From Ureibacillus composti (GTDB lineage: Bacteria > Bacillota > Bacilli > Bacillales_A > Planococcaceae), in contig JAUCEP010000002.1 in the NCBI GenBank assembly GCA_030348875.1, positions 2,435,001 to 2,499,000 of the forward strand: 64,000 nt of DNA, given 5' to 3'. A program made the position numbers and the translations under genes. Below, piece after piece: positions 1 through 8,987 of the stretch; the stretch's first letter is position 1, and the number at the start of each line of letters is the position of its first letter. The notes beneath the pieces were generated by a model. It did no database searches and was not told where the DNA came from. It worked only from the letters and a program-made list of their open reading frames with translations.

Positions 1-180
1 CTGATTTTGAACTTCATACCCTTGATGAAGTTCATTTTCATCCACTCACCATCTGATTTTGAACATCATACCCTTGATGAAGTTCGTTTTCATCCACTCG
101 CTATCTATTTTTGTACTTCATAGCCTCGATGAAGTTCATTTTCATCCACTACCATCTATTTTCAAACTTCATCCACCCTA
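1..180. repeat. 52-bp hairpin repeat array, copy 1 (window edge)
   Basis: Four units start at 12, 64, 116 and 167, spaced 52, 52 and 51 bp. Units 1-3 carry the arm CTTCAT (CATCAT in the second), a 7-nt loop and ATGAAG, followed by a conserved ATTTTCATCCACT-like segment. The fourth is degenerate. The same period and hairpin recur at 6.94-7.28 kb and 59.47-60.48 kb. The array probably continues upstream of the window. It lies 3' of the amino-acid ABC operon and has no coding potential I can support. Confidence 0.85.
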
Positions 181-198
181 CTTCTAGTTCATCTCAAT

Positions 199-234
199 AA
201 AAAAATCCGCCAGTTAATTAAATTAACTGACGGA
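199..234 (-). terminator. Rho-independent terminator of the amino-acid ABC operon
   Basis: On the minus strand a near-perfect stem (TCCGTCAGTTAA pairing with TTAACTGGCGGA) is followed by seven T residues. It lies about 20 nt downstream of the ATPase stop codon and ends the operon that starts at the aminotransferase. Confidence 0.9.
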
Positions 235-253
235 CCCACATTTTTCGTTATGC

Positions 254-970
254 TTAAAGTACTTTGTCTAAAAATTCTTTTGCGCGGTCTGATTTTGGTG
301 TAGAGAAGAATTCTTCTGGTGAGGAATCTTCTACTAGATAGCCACCTTCAAGGAAAAGAATACGATCGGCTACTTCTCTTGCGAAGCCCATTTCGTGTGT
401 CACAATGATCATCGTCATCCCCGATTCTGCAAGATTCTTCATAACTGCAAGAACTTCTTTTACCATCTCTGGGTCTAGCGCAGATGTGGGTTCATCAAAT
501 AGCATGACTGTTGGATTCATTGCTAATGCACGTGCAATCGCCACACGTTGTTTTTGACCACCCGATAAACGGTTTGGATAATCGTTACGTTTCTCGAATA
601 GCCCTACTTTTCTCAAAAGATCTTCAGCTGTTTTCACTGCTTCACCTTTTGAAATACCTTTTACCTTCATCGGTGCGTAAATTAGATTTTCTAACACCGT
701 TTTATGAGGGAATAAGTGAAAATGCTGGAATACCATACCTAAGTTTTCGCGCACTTTCATGACATTTTTTTCAGTAATCACTGTTCCACCTACTGAAATT
801 TCCCCACTTGTCGGCTCTTCTAATCTGTTAATACAGCGAAGAAAAGTGGATTTTCCCGATCCTGAAGGTCCGATTACGGCGATAACTTCTTTTTCTTTTA
901 TTTCAGTAGAGATCCCTTTAAGCACTTCATTTTTACCATATGTTTTGTGTAAATTCTCAACTTTAATCAC
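254..970 (-). CDS. Amino-acid ABC transporter ATP-binding protein (GlnQ/ArtM type)
   Basis: This is the cytoplasmic ATPase of a polar amino-acid importer; it hydrolyses ATP to drive uptake through the adjacent permease. The 238 residues are full length for the family. Walker A (GPSGSGKST, about residues 34-42), the Q-loop, the signature [15 protein letters not shown] and Walker B with the D-loop ([13 protein letters not shown]) are all visible. The gene overlaps the permease by 8 bp, which suggests translational coupling, and is the last gene before the terminator at 199-234. The substrate cannot be read from the ATPase. Confidence 0.95.
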   Translation of the reverse strand: MIKVENLHKTYGKNEVLKGISTEIKEKEVIAVIGPSGSGKSTFLRCINRLEEPTSGEISVGGTVITEKNVMKVRENLGMVFQHFHLFPHKTVLENLIYAPMKVKGISKGEAVKTAEDLLRKVGLFEKRNDYPNRLSGGQKQRVAIARALAMNPTVMLFDEPTSALDPEMVKEVLAVMKNLAESGMTMIIVTHEMGFAREVADRILFLEGGYLVEDSSPEEFFSTPKSDRAKEFLDKVL

Positions 971-1619
971 TACGTCTCATCCTCTTTTCTATCATTTTTC
1001 CAAGGAATGTTAATACGAGTGTCATTACATAATAAATTACACCTGCAATTAATAACGGTTCAAGATAGCGGAATGTATCGCCACCTACTACATAAGCACG
1101 GCGCATAATATCAAGCGCACCGATGACCGTAACGATCGCTGATTCTTTATTTAATGTAATAAATTCATTCATTAAAGAAGGCAAAATATTTTTCATTGCC
1201 TGTGGTAAAATGATATCTTTCATCATTTTGCTATATGGAATACCTAGTGCTTTTGCAGCCTCTTGCTGACCTTTATCGACTGCGTTAATACCTGCACGAA
1301 TAATTTCAGAAATATAGGCTGCAGAATTCAGACCAAAAGCAATTATTGCAGCTGGCATTGCGTCAATATTAATGTCTAAAATTTGTGGGAATAAATAGTA
1401 AATAATCATCAATTGTAGTACAAGCGGTGTACCACGGAAAATCGATGTATAAAACTCGGCAAACCATTTTAAAGGCTTAATCGACCCGATTTTACATAGT
1501 GCTAATAAAATCCCAAGTAATAGCCCGATGATTGTAGCCGAAATAACAATTTGTAATGTAACGCCTATCCCTTGTAATATGTAAGGAATAGAGGGAACGA
1601 CACTAGAAAAATCAAACAT
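963..1619 (-). CDS. Amino-acid ABC transporter permease (HisM/GlnP family)
   Basis: An integral membrane permease of 218 residues that forms the translocation path for the amino acid delivered by the binding protein. Several hydrophobic segments are present, along with the inner-membrane coupling motif ([20 protein letters not shown]), which contacts the ATPase. The chosen ATG (MFDFSS) follows a strong ribosome binding site (AAAGGGGG). An upstream in-frame extension to 1727 exists but reads through a repeat element (1657-1726) and is not credible. The 3' end overlaps the ATPase gene. The solute-binding protein lies upstream, separated by a hairpin and this repeat. Confidence 0.93.
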   Translation of the reverse strand: MFDFSSVVPSIPYILQGIGVTLQIVISATIIGLLLGILLALCKIGSIKPLKWFAEFYTSIFRGTPLVLQLMIIYYLFPQILDINIDAMPAAIIAFGLNSAAYISEIIRAGINAVDKGQQEAAKALGIPYSKMMKDIILPQAMKNILPSLMNEFITLNKESAIVTVIGALDIMRRAYVVGGDTFRYLEPLLIAGVIYYVMTLVLTFLGKMIEKRMRRSD

Positions 1620-1656
1620 CGTAATCCCCCTTTCTAAATAATTAAAATAGTAAAAT

Positions 1657-1726
1657 AAAAGCGCAATCGCCCTGCTTAACCCGACAAGCGCTGGCGACTC
1701 CGAGAAGTTGCGTTCGCAGCTAGACA
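1657..1726. repeat. Short interspersed repeat inside the ABC operon
   Basis: About 70 bp running from AAAAGCGCAATCGCC to GCTAGACA, unlike the surrounding AT-rich DNA. The ends (AAAAGCGCAA... and ...AGCTAGACA) and the internal CGACAAGCGCTGG resemble a short interspersed repeat I recall from Bacillaceae genomes (bcr-like). That identification is from memory and needs a search. It lies in the leader of the permease gene. Confidence 0.55.
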
Positions 1727-1776
1727 CTGTTCAAAATTTCAAAAAATTTTTACTTATTCTTGTAAAAAAGTATGAA

Positions 1777-1803
1777 ACGTCATTCAGACTAGCTGAATGA
1801 CGT
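1777..1803 (-). terminator. Intercistronic hairpin after the binding-protein gene
   Basis: A perfect 11-bp inverted repeat (ACGTCATTCAG, 5-nt loop, CTGAATGACGT) starts 8 nt downstream of the binding-protein stop codon. No uninterrupted T run follows, so it may be a partial terminator or an mRNA-stabilising structure. Such hairpins often make the binding protein more abundant than the membrane components. Confidence 0.6.
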
Positions 1804-1810
1804 ATATGAA

Positions 1811-2608
1811 TTATTCAACAACAAACCATTTTTTCTTAAGTTCGTCTACTTTACCTTCATCAATTAACTCTTGAATCACTTGGTCAAATTCTGCTTTTAA
1901 TTCACTACCTTCTTGGAATACAACAGCTTTGAAATCAGGCTCTTCAACTTCGATTGGGAAAGCTTGTAAATCATCATTTTGTGCTAAGTAGTTTTCAGAA
2001 ACGATATTTTCAATTACTGCACCTTGAATACGACCATTTTTTAATTCTTGAATTAGTTGAGGAATAAGGTCGCGACTTTCTACAGTAAAGCCATTTTCAG
2101 ATCCGAAAGATTCTGCTAAGTCTAATTGAATAGAAGCAACTTGAGCTCCCACTACTTTACCTTTTAAATCGTCCATAGCAGTAATATTATTTTCTTTTAG
2201 TGATACCATATATTGTTCTGTTTCATAGTAAGGATTTGAGAAGTCCACTACTTTTTCGCGTTCTTCAGTTGGTGTCATACCTGAGATAACAAAATCAAAT
2301 TTATCAGCTTGTAAACCAGGAATTAAACTATTGAAATCAGAGTTTGTAATTTGTAATTCATAACCTAAGCGTTCAGCAATTAAATTTGCTAAGTCAATAT
2401 CAAATCCAATAATATCATCGCTTACTTTTGTGTCTACAAATTCGAATGGTGCATAGTCGGCAGAAGTACCTACACGTAATACTTTTGTTTCAGAAGTTGA
2501 TTCTGTATTAGTATCAGATCCAGTTGATGAATCTTTTTCAGATGTACCACAAGCTGCTAAAATACCCATCACTAATACTAGCATGAATAAAAATACTTTG
2601 TTTTTCAT
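1811..2608 (-). CDS. Amino-acid ABC transporter substrate-binding lipoprotein
   Basis: A 265-residue extracytoplasmic receptor for a polar amino acid (SBP family 3). The N-terminus is a lipoprotein signal peptide with lipobox LAAC (Cys about residue 20), then a Ser/Thr/Asp-rich linker and the typical start of the mature domain (LRVGTSADYAPFEF). The family signature GFDIDLANLIAERLG follows at about residues 68-82. The ATG has a good ribosome binding site (GGAGAC). It is the second gene of the operon, 26 bp after the aminotransferase. The ligand is not evident; the linked aminotransferase hints at an amino acid used as a carbon or nitrogen source. Confidence 0.94.
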   Translation of the reverse strand: MKNKVFLFMLVLVMGILAACGTSEKDSSTGSDTNTESTSETKVLRVGTSADYAPFEFVDTKVSDDIIGFDIDLANLIAERLGYELQITNSDFNSLIPGLQADKFDFVISGMTPTEEREKVVDFSNPYYETEQYMVSLKENNITAMDDLKGKVVGAQVASIQLDLAESFGSENGFTVESRDLIPQLIQELKNGRIQGAVIENIVSENYLAQNDDLQAFPIEVEEPDFKAVVFQEGSELKAEFDQVIQELIDEGKVDELKKKWFVVE

Positions 2609-2634
2609 GTTAATTGTCTCCTTTGATCTCTATT

Positions 2635-3939
2635 TTATTGTTCTTCTAAATATCTTTGAATTGCTTTTTCAAGCATTGCTAAACCATCATCGATTTGCTC
2701 TTTTGTAATCGTTAGTGGAGGAATCATACGAATGACCTCGCCAACATTACCACATAGATAGAACAGCACGCCTTCTTCTAATGCATAATCAAGAATTTTC
2801 ATAACCGCTTGTCCGTCCAGTTCACCTGTTTGCGGATTTGAAACTTCAATCCCAATCATTAATCCAGCTGAACGTACGTCACTAATTATTGAATACTTCT
2901 CTTTTAGTTTAAGTAATTGTTCTCTTGCATATGCACCAACCACTTTTGAATTTTCCACAAGATTTTCTTCATGCAAGATTTCTAAAGTTGTCAGTGCAAC
3001 AGAACAAGCAATTGGATTTCCACCAAATGTTGTACCGTGCATGCCTAGTGGCCATTTTTTCATTAATTCTTTTGATGCAACAGTCGCACTAAGTGGTAAA
3101 CCAGATGCAATCCCTTTTGCAATGGCCATAATATCAGGAGTTACATCATGATATTGAGCTGCAAACCATTCGCCAGTTCGGCCAAATCCAGTTTGAACTT
3201 CGTCGAAAATTAATAAAATGCCATGTTCATCACAAATTTCTCTAACCTTTTTCACCCAAGCACTAGGAGGAATTACATATCCACCCTCACCTAGAACAGG
3301 CTCCATAATGACTGCTGCTACTTCTTCGGGTGTAACTTGGTGATTGAACAAACGTTTAAAGTCTTTTTCAAGTTGTTCTACGCAATAAACTTCTGGATCC
3401 ACACCTTCTGGGCAACTTTTTACATCTGCATAAGGGATTTGATAAGAAAGATGTGATGGCTGCAAGAATTTACGATATTTACTTTTAGAAGTTGTGACAC
3501 CTAAAGCCCCCATAGAACGGCCATGGAAACAACCAGTAAATGATACGACATACGGACGTTTCGTTACAAACTTCGCAAGTTTTAATGCACCCTCAATAGC
3601 TTCTGTTCCGCTATTCGCAAAGAAAAAGCAATCTAAATTGCCTGGAAGGACTTTACCTAATTCTTCAGATAATCTCAAAATGGATTCGTACATAATAACA
3701 CCTGAAGGACCATGTACGAGGTTGTCGGCAGCATCTTTAATGCTTTGAACAATCTTTGGATGGCGATGTCCTGTATTCGTTACAGCAATTCCTGATGTGA
3801 AATCTAAATACTGCTTTCCATCAACACCGTAGTAATAACAACCTTCTTCTTTAACAACTGGAATATTCGGATGATCTTTAGCCATACTTGGTGCTAGAAA
3901 ATTACCCATATTATCATATAAATCAAGCCAATTACTCAT
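2635..3939 (-). CDS. Class III PLP-dependent aminotransferase (GabT-like)
   Basis: A 434-residue fold-type I aminotransferase of the 4-aminobutyrate/acetylornithine group. It transfers an amino group to a 2-oxo acid, using pyridoxal phosphate. Visible features are the cofactor phosphate region [15 protein letters not shown], the active-site [10 protein letters not shown], the metal and PLP segment [13 protein letters not shown] and the Schiff-base lysine in [14 protein letters not shown] (about residue 276). It is the first gene of an operon with an amino-acid ABC importer, so it probably degrades the imported amino acid. GABA, ornithine or a related omega-amino acid is possible, but the substrate is not settled by sequence. 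The start has a GAGGGA ribosome binding site. Confidence 0.88.
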   Translation of the reverse strand: MSNWLDLYDNMGNFLAPSMAKDHPNIPVVKEEGCYYYGVDGKQYLDFTSGIAVTNTGHRHPKIVQSIKDAADNLVHGPSGVIMYESILRLSEELGKVLPGNLDCFFFANSGTEAIEGALKLAKFVTKRPYVVSFTGCFHGRSMGALGVTTSKSKYRKFLQPSHLSYQIPYADVKSCPEGVDPEVYCVEQLEKDFKRLFNHQVTPEEVAAVIMEPVLGEGGYVIPPSAWVKKVREICDEHGILLIFDEVQTGFGRTGEWFAAQYHDVTPDIMAIAKGIASGLPLSATVASKELMKKWPLGMHGTTFGGNPIACSVALTTLEILHEENLVENSKVVGAYAREQLLKLKEKYSIISDVRSAGLMIGIEVSNPQTGELDGQAVMKILDYALEEGVLFYLCGNVGEVIRMIPPLTITKEQIDDGLAMLEKAIQRYLEEQ

Positions 3940-4761
3940 GCTGTTATCCCTCTTTCCTCGTGGCTAATAAAACTGAATCTATTATTTGATTTTCAAATTT
4001 AATAACAATTTCAACATTTATACATTCTACTACCGCTTGTATAATTATGCAACAGGAAAATGCACAAAAAATTATCCGAAATCTAATAAATATATTATGA
4101 ATATTTAGAAATTTTAAATCAATTTCTCCATTTAAGTCTTCACCTAATGAATAACTTCTATAACTTTGGTAGGTGAATTATTGTTATTGTTTTTCATTAA
4201 AGGATAATCATTTAAGATAATCTTTTTAAGTGTTATGAATTTACTAAAGTTTATAATCTATACGCTATTTGTTAATCAGCTTAAGACTCGTGCGTAACAG
4301 TTTTTGTGGCGAATATACCGACCGTAATTCGCTCAACTAACATAATGGGAGTGAATCAATATATCTTTACTGATTACAACGGCAGAGAGGTACGTCCTCC
4401 CCTTCACTTGTCAACCTATTCTACTTATGAAAAATAATCCCCACTTCTTCTATTATTCTTTTAACGCATTTGATAAACCTGTCTAACTTTTAGCGCTACA
4501 TTACTAATAGTGCGACTCCTTGCCACTTCGGTTACGTCGTTTAATTGTTAAAATGGCAATTATTTTCTCTATACTTCATTTTTTTCTTAATTATACACTA
4601 CTCATCAGTTAAATAGCCTATTTAATAGAAGAATCAATTTTAATTACCCACTTTTCCTAACTAAGGTTCCTAAATTGGTAAATTTATCTCTATATTGTTA
4701 AGAATTTGTTAATAACATATAATCAATCTGTAATACAAACTACATAGAATTGGAGAATTAT
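3940..4761. other. 822-bp intergenic region between divergent genes
   Basis: Separates the minus-strand aminotransferase operon from the plus-strand surface-protein gene, so it should hold both promoters; I cannot place them with certainty. It contains an 8-bp inverted repeat TTCACCTA/TAGGTGAA near 4139-4184. A 30-codon open frame at 4345-4437 (extendable to 4306 with GTG) has no convincing ribosome binding site and no recognised relatives. Stop codons otherwise interrupt all frames. Confidence 0.5.
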
Positions 4762-6147
4762 ATGAAAAAACTGGGTGCCGTTATCCTATCAATGTCATTG
4801 CTAATTGCCCTATTTCCGCAACTAACAATGGCCGCACAAGACACAAGTTTTGAACAAGACTTAACAAGCTATTTAAAACAGATAAGTAGCGAAAGAGGTT
4901 TTGAAGTTACAAAAGAAGATGTAGAAATGATCCTATCCTATTATGACGACGGTCTAGAAAACTTTGATTCTGTTGAAGAACTAGCTGATTTCCTAGGTGA
5001 AGTGATCAAAGCTGATTACAGTAACTTAAATACCATTTACGAAGAATACGAACTAAATCAAGAGAGTCTTGAACTACTGTTACAAGAAAATGGCGAAGTA
5101 CTAAATGACTACATTTTCCTAGATGACCTTGATTCATCAGTATACTTTTACACAGAAGATGGCGTTTTTGAACGTGACCCGAATTTTGATGAAGATTTAG
5201 TCGCGTACTTAGCCAACATTAGCGAACAACGCGGATTTAACGTGACAAAGGAAGATGTAGAAAAATCTCTAGCAGATTATGATCTTAGCCTTGAAGATTT
5301 TGAATCCGTTGAAGAACTAAGTGATTTCTTAGGTGAAGTCATTAAAGCTGATTATAGTAATTTAGATTATTTATACGAAACGTATGAAACAACTCAACAA
5401 GAGTTATTCAGCCTACTTGAAGAAAACGGTGAGAGCATCAACGATTATATCTTTATCGATGACTTAGAGTGGCTTTTTGCTGATGTTGATTTGTCTGACT
5501 TGTTAGATTATATGTTTGAGGATCTAATTCCCCTTTTTGAACAAATCGATTTAACAGATGAAGAACTAGATCGAATTAAAAATCATTTAATGTCCTTAGA
5601 AGATCACCTTTCAAATCCGGGTACAGCTGAGCGTCTTAATCAATTAGGCGAAGAGTTAATGACTTTTGACTTGGATATGACTACCGAGCCAACACTTCAG
5701 CAAGTAGCTAAAATAGCATCTATTTATGAAGAATTCTTTTCAATTTTTCAGGTAAAAGCTTCTTATAGCTTAGTAAAAGGTGATTCTGAAACTCCTATTT
5801 CCTTTATGGATTTATTGAATTTAGAAGATCTAGAAGGCACTAACTTTAAAGTAGCATTTTACACTTTGGACGGACAATTCTTAGCTGACCTTATTCTTAC
5901 AGAGGAATTCCTCAATACTGAATTTCTTAATGAAATTGGTAATGATATCGAAGAGGCTGTAGATGAAGTGACTGAAGAACCTGTAGTAAAAACAAATGAA
6001 CAATTAGTCGCGAAAACAGAAGAGTACCAAACTGTTAAAGGTGGAAAACTTCCAAAGACAGCTACCGACTATATTCCGAATGCACTTATTGGATTAATGA
6101 TCGTTATGTTGGGACTATTCATGTTTAGAAAAGTAAGGAATGCATAA
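4762..6147 (+). CDS. Acidic cell-wall-anchored surface protein with LPKTA sorting signal
   Basis: A secreted, strongly acidic protein of 461 residues. After a signal peptide (MKKLGAVILS...MAAQ) come two tandem repeats of about 112 residues, beginning at FEQDL and FDEDL and sharing RGF-V-KEDVE and the identical stretch FLGEVIKADYSNL. The C-terminus has sorting signal LPKTA, a hydrophobic helix and a positive tail (FRKVRNA). It matches the processed acidic surface protein family that carries LPxTA signals. The ATG at 4762 follows GGAG; the upstream in-frame TTG at 4750 lacks one. The next gene is a sortase overlapping this one, presumably its dedicated anchoring enzyme. The function on the cell surface is unknown. 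Confidence 0.88.
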   Translation: MKKLGAVILSMSLLIALFPQLTMAAQDTSFEQDLTSYLKQISSERGFEVTKEDVEMILSYYDDGLENFDSVEELADFLGEVIKADYSNLNTIYEEYELNQESLELLLQENGEVLNDYIFLDDLDSSVYFYTEDGVFERDPNFDEDLVAYLANISEQRGFNVTKEDVEKSLADYDLSLEDFESVEELSDFLGEVIKADYSNLDYLYETYETTQQELFSLLEENGESINDYIFIDDLEWLFADVDLSDLLDYMFEDLIPLFEQIDLTDEELDRIKNHLMSLEDHLSNPGTAERLNQLGEELMTFDLDMTTEPTLQQVAKIASIYEEFFSIFQVKASYSLVKGDSETPISFMDLLNLEDLEGTNFKVAFYTLDGQFLADLILTEEFLNTEFLNEIGNDIEEAVDEVTEEPVVKTNEQLVAKTEEYQTVKGGKLPKTATDYIPNALIGLMIVMLGLFMFRKVRNA

Positions 6148-6148
6148 G

Positions 6149-6775
6149 GTGAAATCCTTAAAGCGAATGAACCGAAAAAATCGGTTCTTCATTCTTTCGA
6201 TTTCTGTGATCTTAATTGTATTTGGAGGTTGGCTTTCTACAGATAATATTTATAAGTTTGTTAAAGCAAATTCTGTTGTCAAAACAGATGTTCCGAGTAC
6301 CGAAGTAACGGAAAAGCAACAACCTAAAAAAATCGAATCCGATAAAGTGCTATATCCAACTCGCCCTGAAATCGGGGAAGAAATTGGCGAACTGTATATT
6401 CCCAAATTAGGTGCAACCCTCCCTATTTATCACGGAACCGATGAAGATGAATTAGAAAGAGGAGTTGGGCATTTTGCTGGAAGCGTACTCCCTGGCGAAA
6501 ATGACAATTCTGTTCTATCAGGCCACAACGATACAGTATTTCGAAAACTAGGGGAAGTAGGCGAAGGTGATCAATTAATTGTTCGAACATCAGCGGGTGA
6601 ATTTACTTACATCGTTAACAAAGTACGAATAGTGGATGAAGATGATCGAACAGTTATCGTACCGAAACCGAGAGCAACCCTAACTGTTAGTACTTGCTAT
6701 CCGTTTGAATATCTTGCAACACCTTCGGAAAGATATATTTTGGTCGCTTATCTGGATTCGAAGAAATTAAGTTAA
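6149..6775 (+). CDS. Class D-type sortase
   Basis: A membrane-anchored transpeptidase that cleaves a sorting signal and joins the protein to the cell wall. One N-terminal membrane segment (FFILSISVILIVFGGWL) is followed by the sortase domain with the catalytic His (SGHNDT), Cys (TVSTCYPF) and Arg (SERYILVAYL). About 208 residues is normal for class D. GTG at 6149 has AAGGA nine bases upstream. The ATG at 6140, which overlaps the previous stop codon, lies directly against that AAGGA, and ATG 6167 is a third option. Its position right after an LPKTA protein strongly suggests a dedicated enzyme-substrate pair. Confidence 0.9.
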   Translation: MKSLKRMNRKNRFFILSISVILIVFGGWLSTDNIYKFVKANSVVKTDVPSTEVTEKQQPKKIESDKVLYPTRPEIGEEIGELYIPKLGATLPIYHGTDEDELERGVGHFAGSVLPGENDNSVLSGHNDTVFRKLGEVGEGDQLIVRTSAGEFTYIVNKVRIVDEDDRTVIVPKPRATLTVSTCYPFEYLATPSERYILVAYLDSKKLS

Positions 6776-6856
6776 TAAATGTGAATGCTTACTAGTGTTG
6801 AAACTTATTTAGTAAAAAGGCTAACTAAGCTTTTTGAAAGTTAACTTTTAAAATTG

Positions 6857-6895
6857 CAGCCAGTTGACGGAACATACCGTCGACTGGCTGTTTTT
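6857..6895 (+). terminator. Terminator of the sortase operon
   Basis: CAGCCAGTTGACGG pairs with CCGTCGACTGGCTG (14 bp, one G-T pair) around a 6-nt loop, followed by five T residues. It lies 80 bp after the sortase stop codon. Confidence 0.92.
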
Positions 6896-6940
6896 GATTC
6901 TTTTGAATAGAGGGGTGTGGAAAGCCCTTTTGAGTTAAGT

Positions 6941-7285
6941 CTTCATGATGGCTATGAATGGGGTATTGGATGAAATTTGAAATGAAACCCCCTTTCATAT
7001 AGGGGATGAAGAGGATTTCGGATAAAGATTCCTAACGTAACACCCTTCATCATGGCTATGAAAAGGATTTTGTATGAAAACCCTAACTGAAACACACTTC
7101 ATCCAACCAATGAAGACCCATCACCGCTCCCATCACCAGCCAAATGGTCTTCATTCATCCTATGAAGACCATTATCCTATCCCATCACCAGCCAAATGGT
7201 CTTCATCAAGCTTATGAAGACCCAAATTCTATCTCAACACGAGCCAAATGGTCTTCATCCAACCAATGAAGACCCATTTCCGATT
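6941..7285. repeat. 52-bp hairpin repeat array, copy 2
   Basis: Seven units start at 6941, 6993, 7045, 7097, 7149, 7201 and 7253, exactly 52 bp apart. Each has CTTCAT (or TTTCAT), a 7-nt loop and ATGAAG/ATGAAA/ATGAAT. The last four extend the stem into GTCTTCAT/ATGAAGAC, and three are preceded by GCCAAATG, the same junction seen in the 59-60 kb array. The first units are more diverged. It lies between the 3' ends of the convergent sortase gene and the gene at 7412. Confidence 0.88.
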
Positions 7286-7330
7286 CCACCACGCATTAAA
7301 AATCAAAATTGCCTCAGTTATCCACAAAAC

Positions 7331-7369
7331 AAAAAAAGAGTGTTAAATTGCTTATGGCAATCAACACCC
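7331..7369 (-). terminator. Terminator of the gene at 7412
   Basis: On the minus strand GGGTGTTGATTGCC pairs imperfectly with GCAATTTAACACTC and is followed by seven T residues. It lies about 45 nt downstream of the stop codon. Confidence 0.7.
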
Positions 7370-7411
7370 TAGTCGCTTTATCCTTATAACCGCTATTCAA
7401 CTACCCCAACC

Positions 7412-7735
7412 TTATGACTGGTTCTTAATCAATTTATCATAATACTCATTTGGATTAGAAATCTTGTTCTCGATAAAAAACTTTGCTTGCTCTTTAAACA
7501 GGTCAACCCATGAATCTTGGTCCATACTCAGTTCTCCTAACGGCTCGACACTACCATCGATTTTCACACCATCTGTTTTTACATTAACCGTTACTGTCAT
7601 ATAAGTTTTTTCTCCATAAACCACCTTAAAGATCACTTGCTCTTTGGCTAAATCTACTTGAGAAAATTCATGACGTACACCTGTGGGCTTAAATATAGTA
7701 CGTCCACCATTTGATTGCTTTAAATGATTCTTCAT
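7412..7735 (-). CDS. Uncharacterised small protein, 107 aa
   Basis: I do not recognise a family. The 107-residue protein is soluble, with no signal peptide or membrane helix. The N-terminus is basic, the middle is predicted beta (QVIFKVVYGEKTYMTVTVNV) and the C-terminal half is helical (WVDLFKEQAKFFIEN). The ATG at 7735 follows GAGGTGG at good spacing; an in-frame ATG four codons upstream lies within that ribosome binding site. It is a single gene with its own terminator. Codon use looks like its neighbours. Confidence 0.7.
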   Translation of the reverse strand: MKNHLKQSNGGRTIFKPTGVRHEFSQVDLAKEQVIFKVVYGEKTYMTVTVNVKTDGVKIDGSVEPLGELSMDQDSWVDLFKEQAKFFIENKISNPNEYYDKLIKNQS

Positions 7736-7817
7736 ATTCCACCTCATAAATAACGTCTAGTTTAATTATGGCATATTATTCCACCAAAAAGCACTATATC
7801 GAACAATCCTTCCCTCA

Positions 7818-8744
7818 TTATTCCCTCAACATCACACTATTAAATTCCTTAATAAATTCCTCATAGTGAAGGCTAACAGCAATTTTTGTTTTCCCTTTTT
7901 TACTACCTGGTCGGTAATCAATATAAGACATACCTTTAGCGTCTGCGTCATTTTCAATTACCGTTACGTCATAATTTATGTAATCTACAATTGTAGGATT
8001 ATTTACCACCATCATTGTAAGAAGGTCATGAATCGGTGCGCCTTGAAGATTTGGTTCCCTTTTCTTATAAAAATTAAAATAATAGTCGAAAATCGGAAGC
8101 ATTAGGGAAGCAAAAACATTACGCTTATTTTTAGAAATAGCCTCTACCATATCCCGGGTAAGAATGGCATGTTGTGTTACATTTAACGGGGTGATCGTCA
8201 AATTATGTGCCGTCTTCACGATAATATTTGAGGCAGTTGGGTCACCATAGAAATTTGCTTCCGCTAATGGAGATGCGTTGCCCGGCATAAAAAAGGCACC
8301 ACCCATGATATAATAAGACTGGACCATTTTCATATGATCAGGAAATAGAATAAAAGCAATTGCCAAAGATGTGGAACGCCCGGTATCGACAATAATGAGC
8401 TCATCTTTATATTTTTCTATAAGGACACGGATCGTATCAAAAGGGTAAACTTGATATTGAAAATCAGGAGGAATCTTAATTGGACCAAGCCCATCCTCAC
8501 CGTGTATTTCCGGATAAATCGGCGCGGCTTCTTCTTGAACAGGCTTTGAAGCACCAGGTATGATTGGGATGCCATTTGCCCCCCCTAATTTCAATAAATA
8601 GGCTGCAGTCGCTGTCGCTTGGTCCTGTGTCACATTCCCATAACTCGTCACAATTCCAACCAATTCAATTTCCGGATCCAGTATGGAATACATAATCGCT
8701 AAAGAATCATCAATTCCTGGATCACAGAAAAAAAGAATTTTCAT
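7818..8744 (-). CDS. Nucleoside hydrolase (inosine-uridine N-ribohydrolase family)
   Basis: Cleaves the N-glycosidic bond of a nucleoside to give ribose and a free base; a purine or pyrimidine salvage enzyme of the cytoplasm. The 308 residues are normal for the family. The N-terminal calcium-binding motif is FFCDPGIDDSLA, where the usual first Asp of DTDPGxDD is replaced by Cys but the two Asp of the DD pair are kept. GNVTQDQATATAAYLLKLGG, with its conserved Asn, and a C-terminal IHDLLTMM with the conserved Asp are present. The substrate is undetermined. It appears monocistronic. Confidence 0.88.
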   Translation of the reverse strand: MKILFFCDPGIDDSLAIMYSILDPEIELVGIVTSYGNVTQDQATATAAYLLKLGGANGIPIIPGASKPVQEEAAPIYPEIHGEDGLGPIKIPPDFQYQVYPFDTIRVLIEKYKDELIIVDTGRSTSLAIAFILFPDHMKMVQSYYIMGGAFFMPGNASPLAEANFYGDPTASNIIVKTAHNLTITPLNVTQHAILTRDMVEAISKNKRNVFASLMLPIFDYYFNFYKKREPNLQGAPIHDLLTMMVVNNPTIVDYINYDVTVIENDADAKGMSYIDYRPGSKKGKTKIAVSLHYEEFIKEFNSVMLRE

Positions 8745-8987
8745 GTGTGTAGTTGCGCCCCCTTTTTACTCCATATATATTCAATGAACTACAATTCATG
8801 TCTAGCTCTGATAAATTTGTAAGTTGAACAAAGTATTAAATAATAGAAGATAGGACAATGTTTCTAATAGAGGTTTTCGTCCAAACTCTTATCTACCCAA
8901 AAACATAAATTCTTTTTGGTAAAATATGAACATGATGGTTAGGTAAAGTGGACTAATCCCTAATTTTATTGAGAGAGGAAATATAAA

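Noticed and set aside
1620..1727. N-terminal extension of the ABC permease
   Set aside because: The extra 36 codons run through a repeat element, and the ATG at 1619 has a strong ribosome binding site.
4306..4437. Short open frame in the 3.9-4.8 kb intergenic region
   Set aside because: 30-44 codons, no ribosome binding site and no recognised family. It may be a relic, but I cannot support a gene.
3940..4761. Riboswitch or small RNA in the long intergenic region
   Set aside because: No recognisable riboswitch core or terminator-antiterminator arrangement. Only an isolated 8-bp inverted repeat is present.
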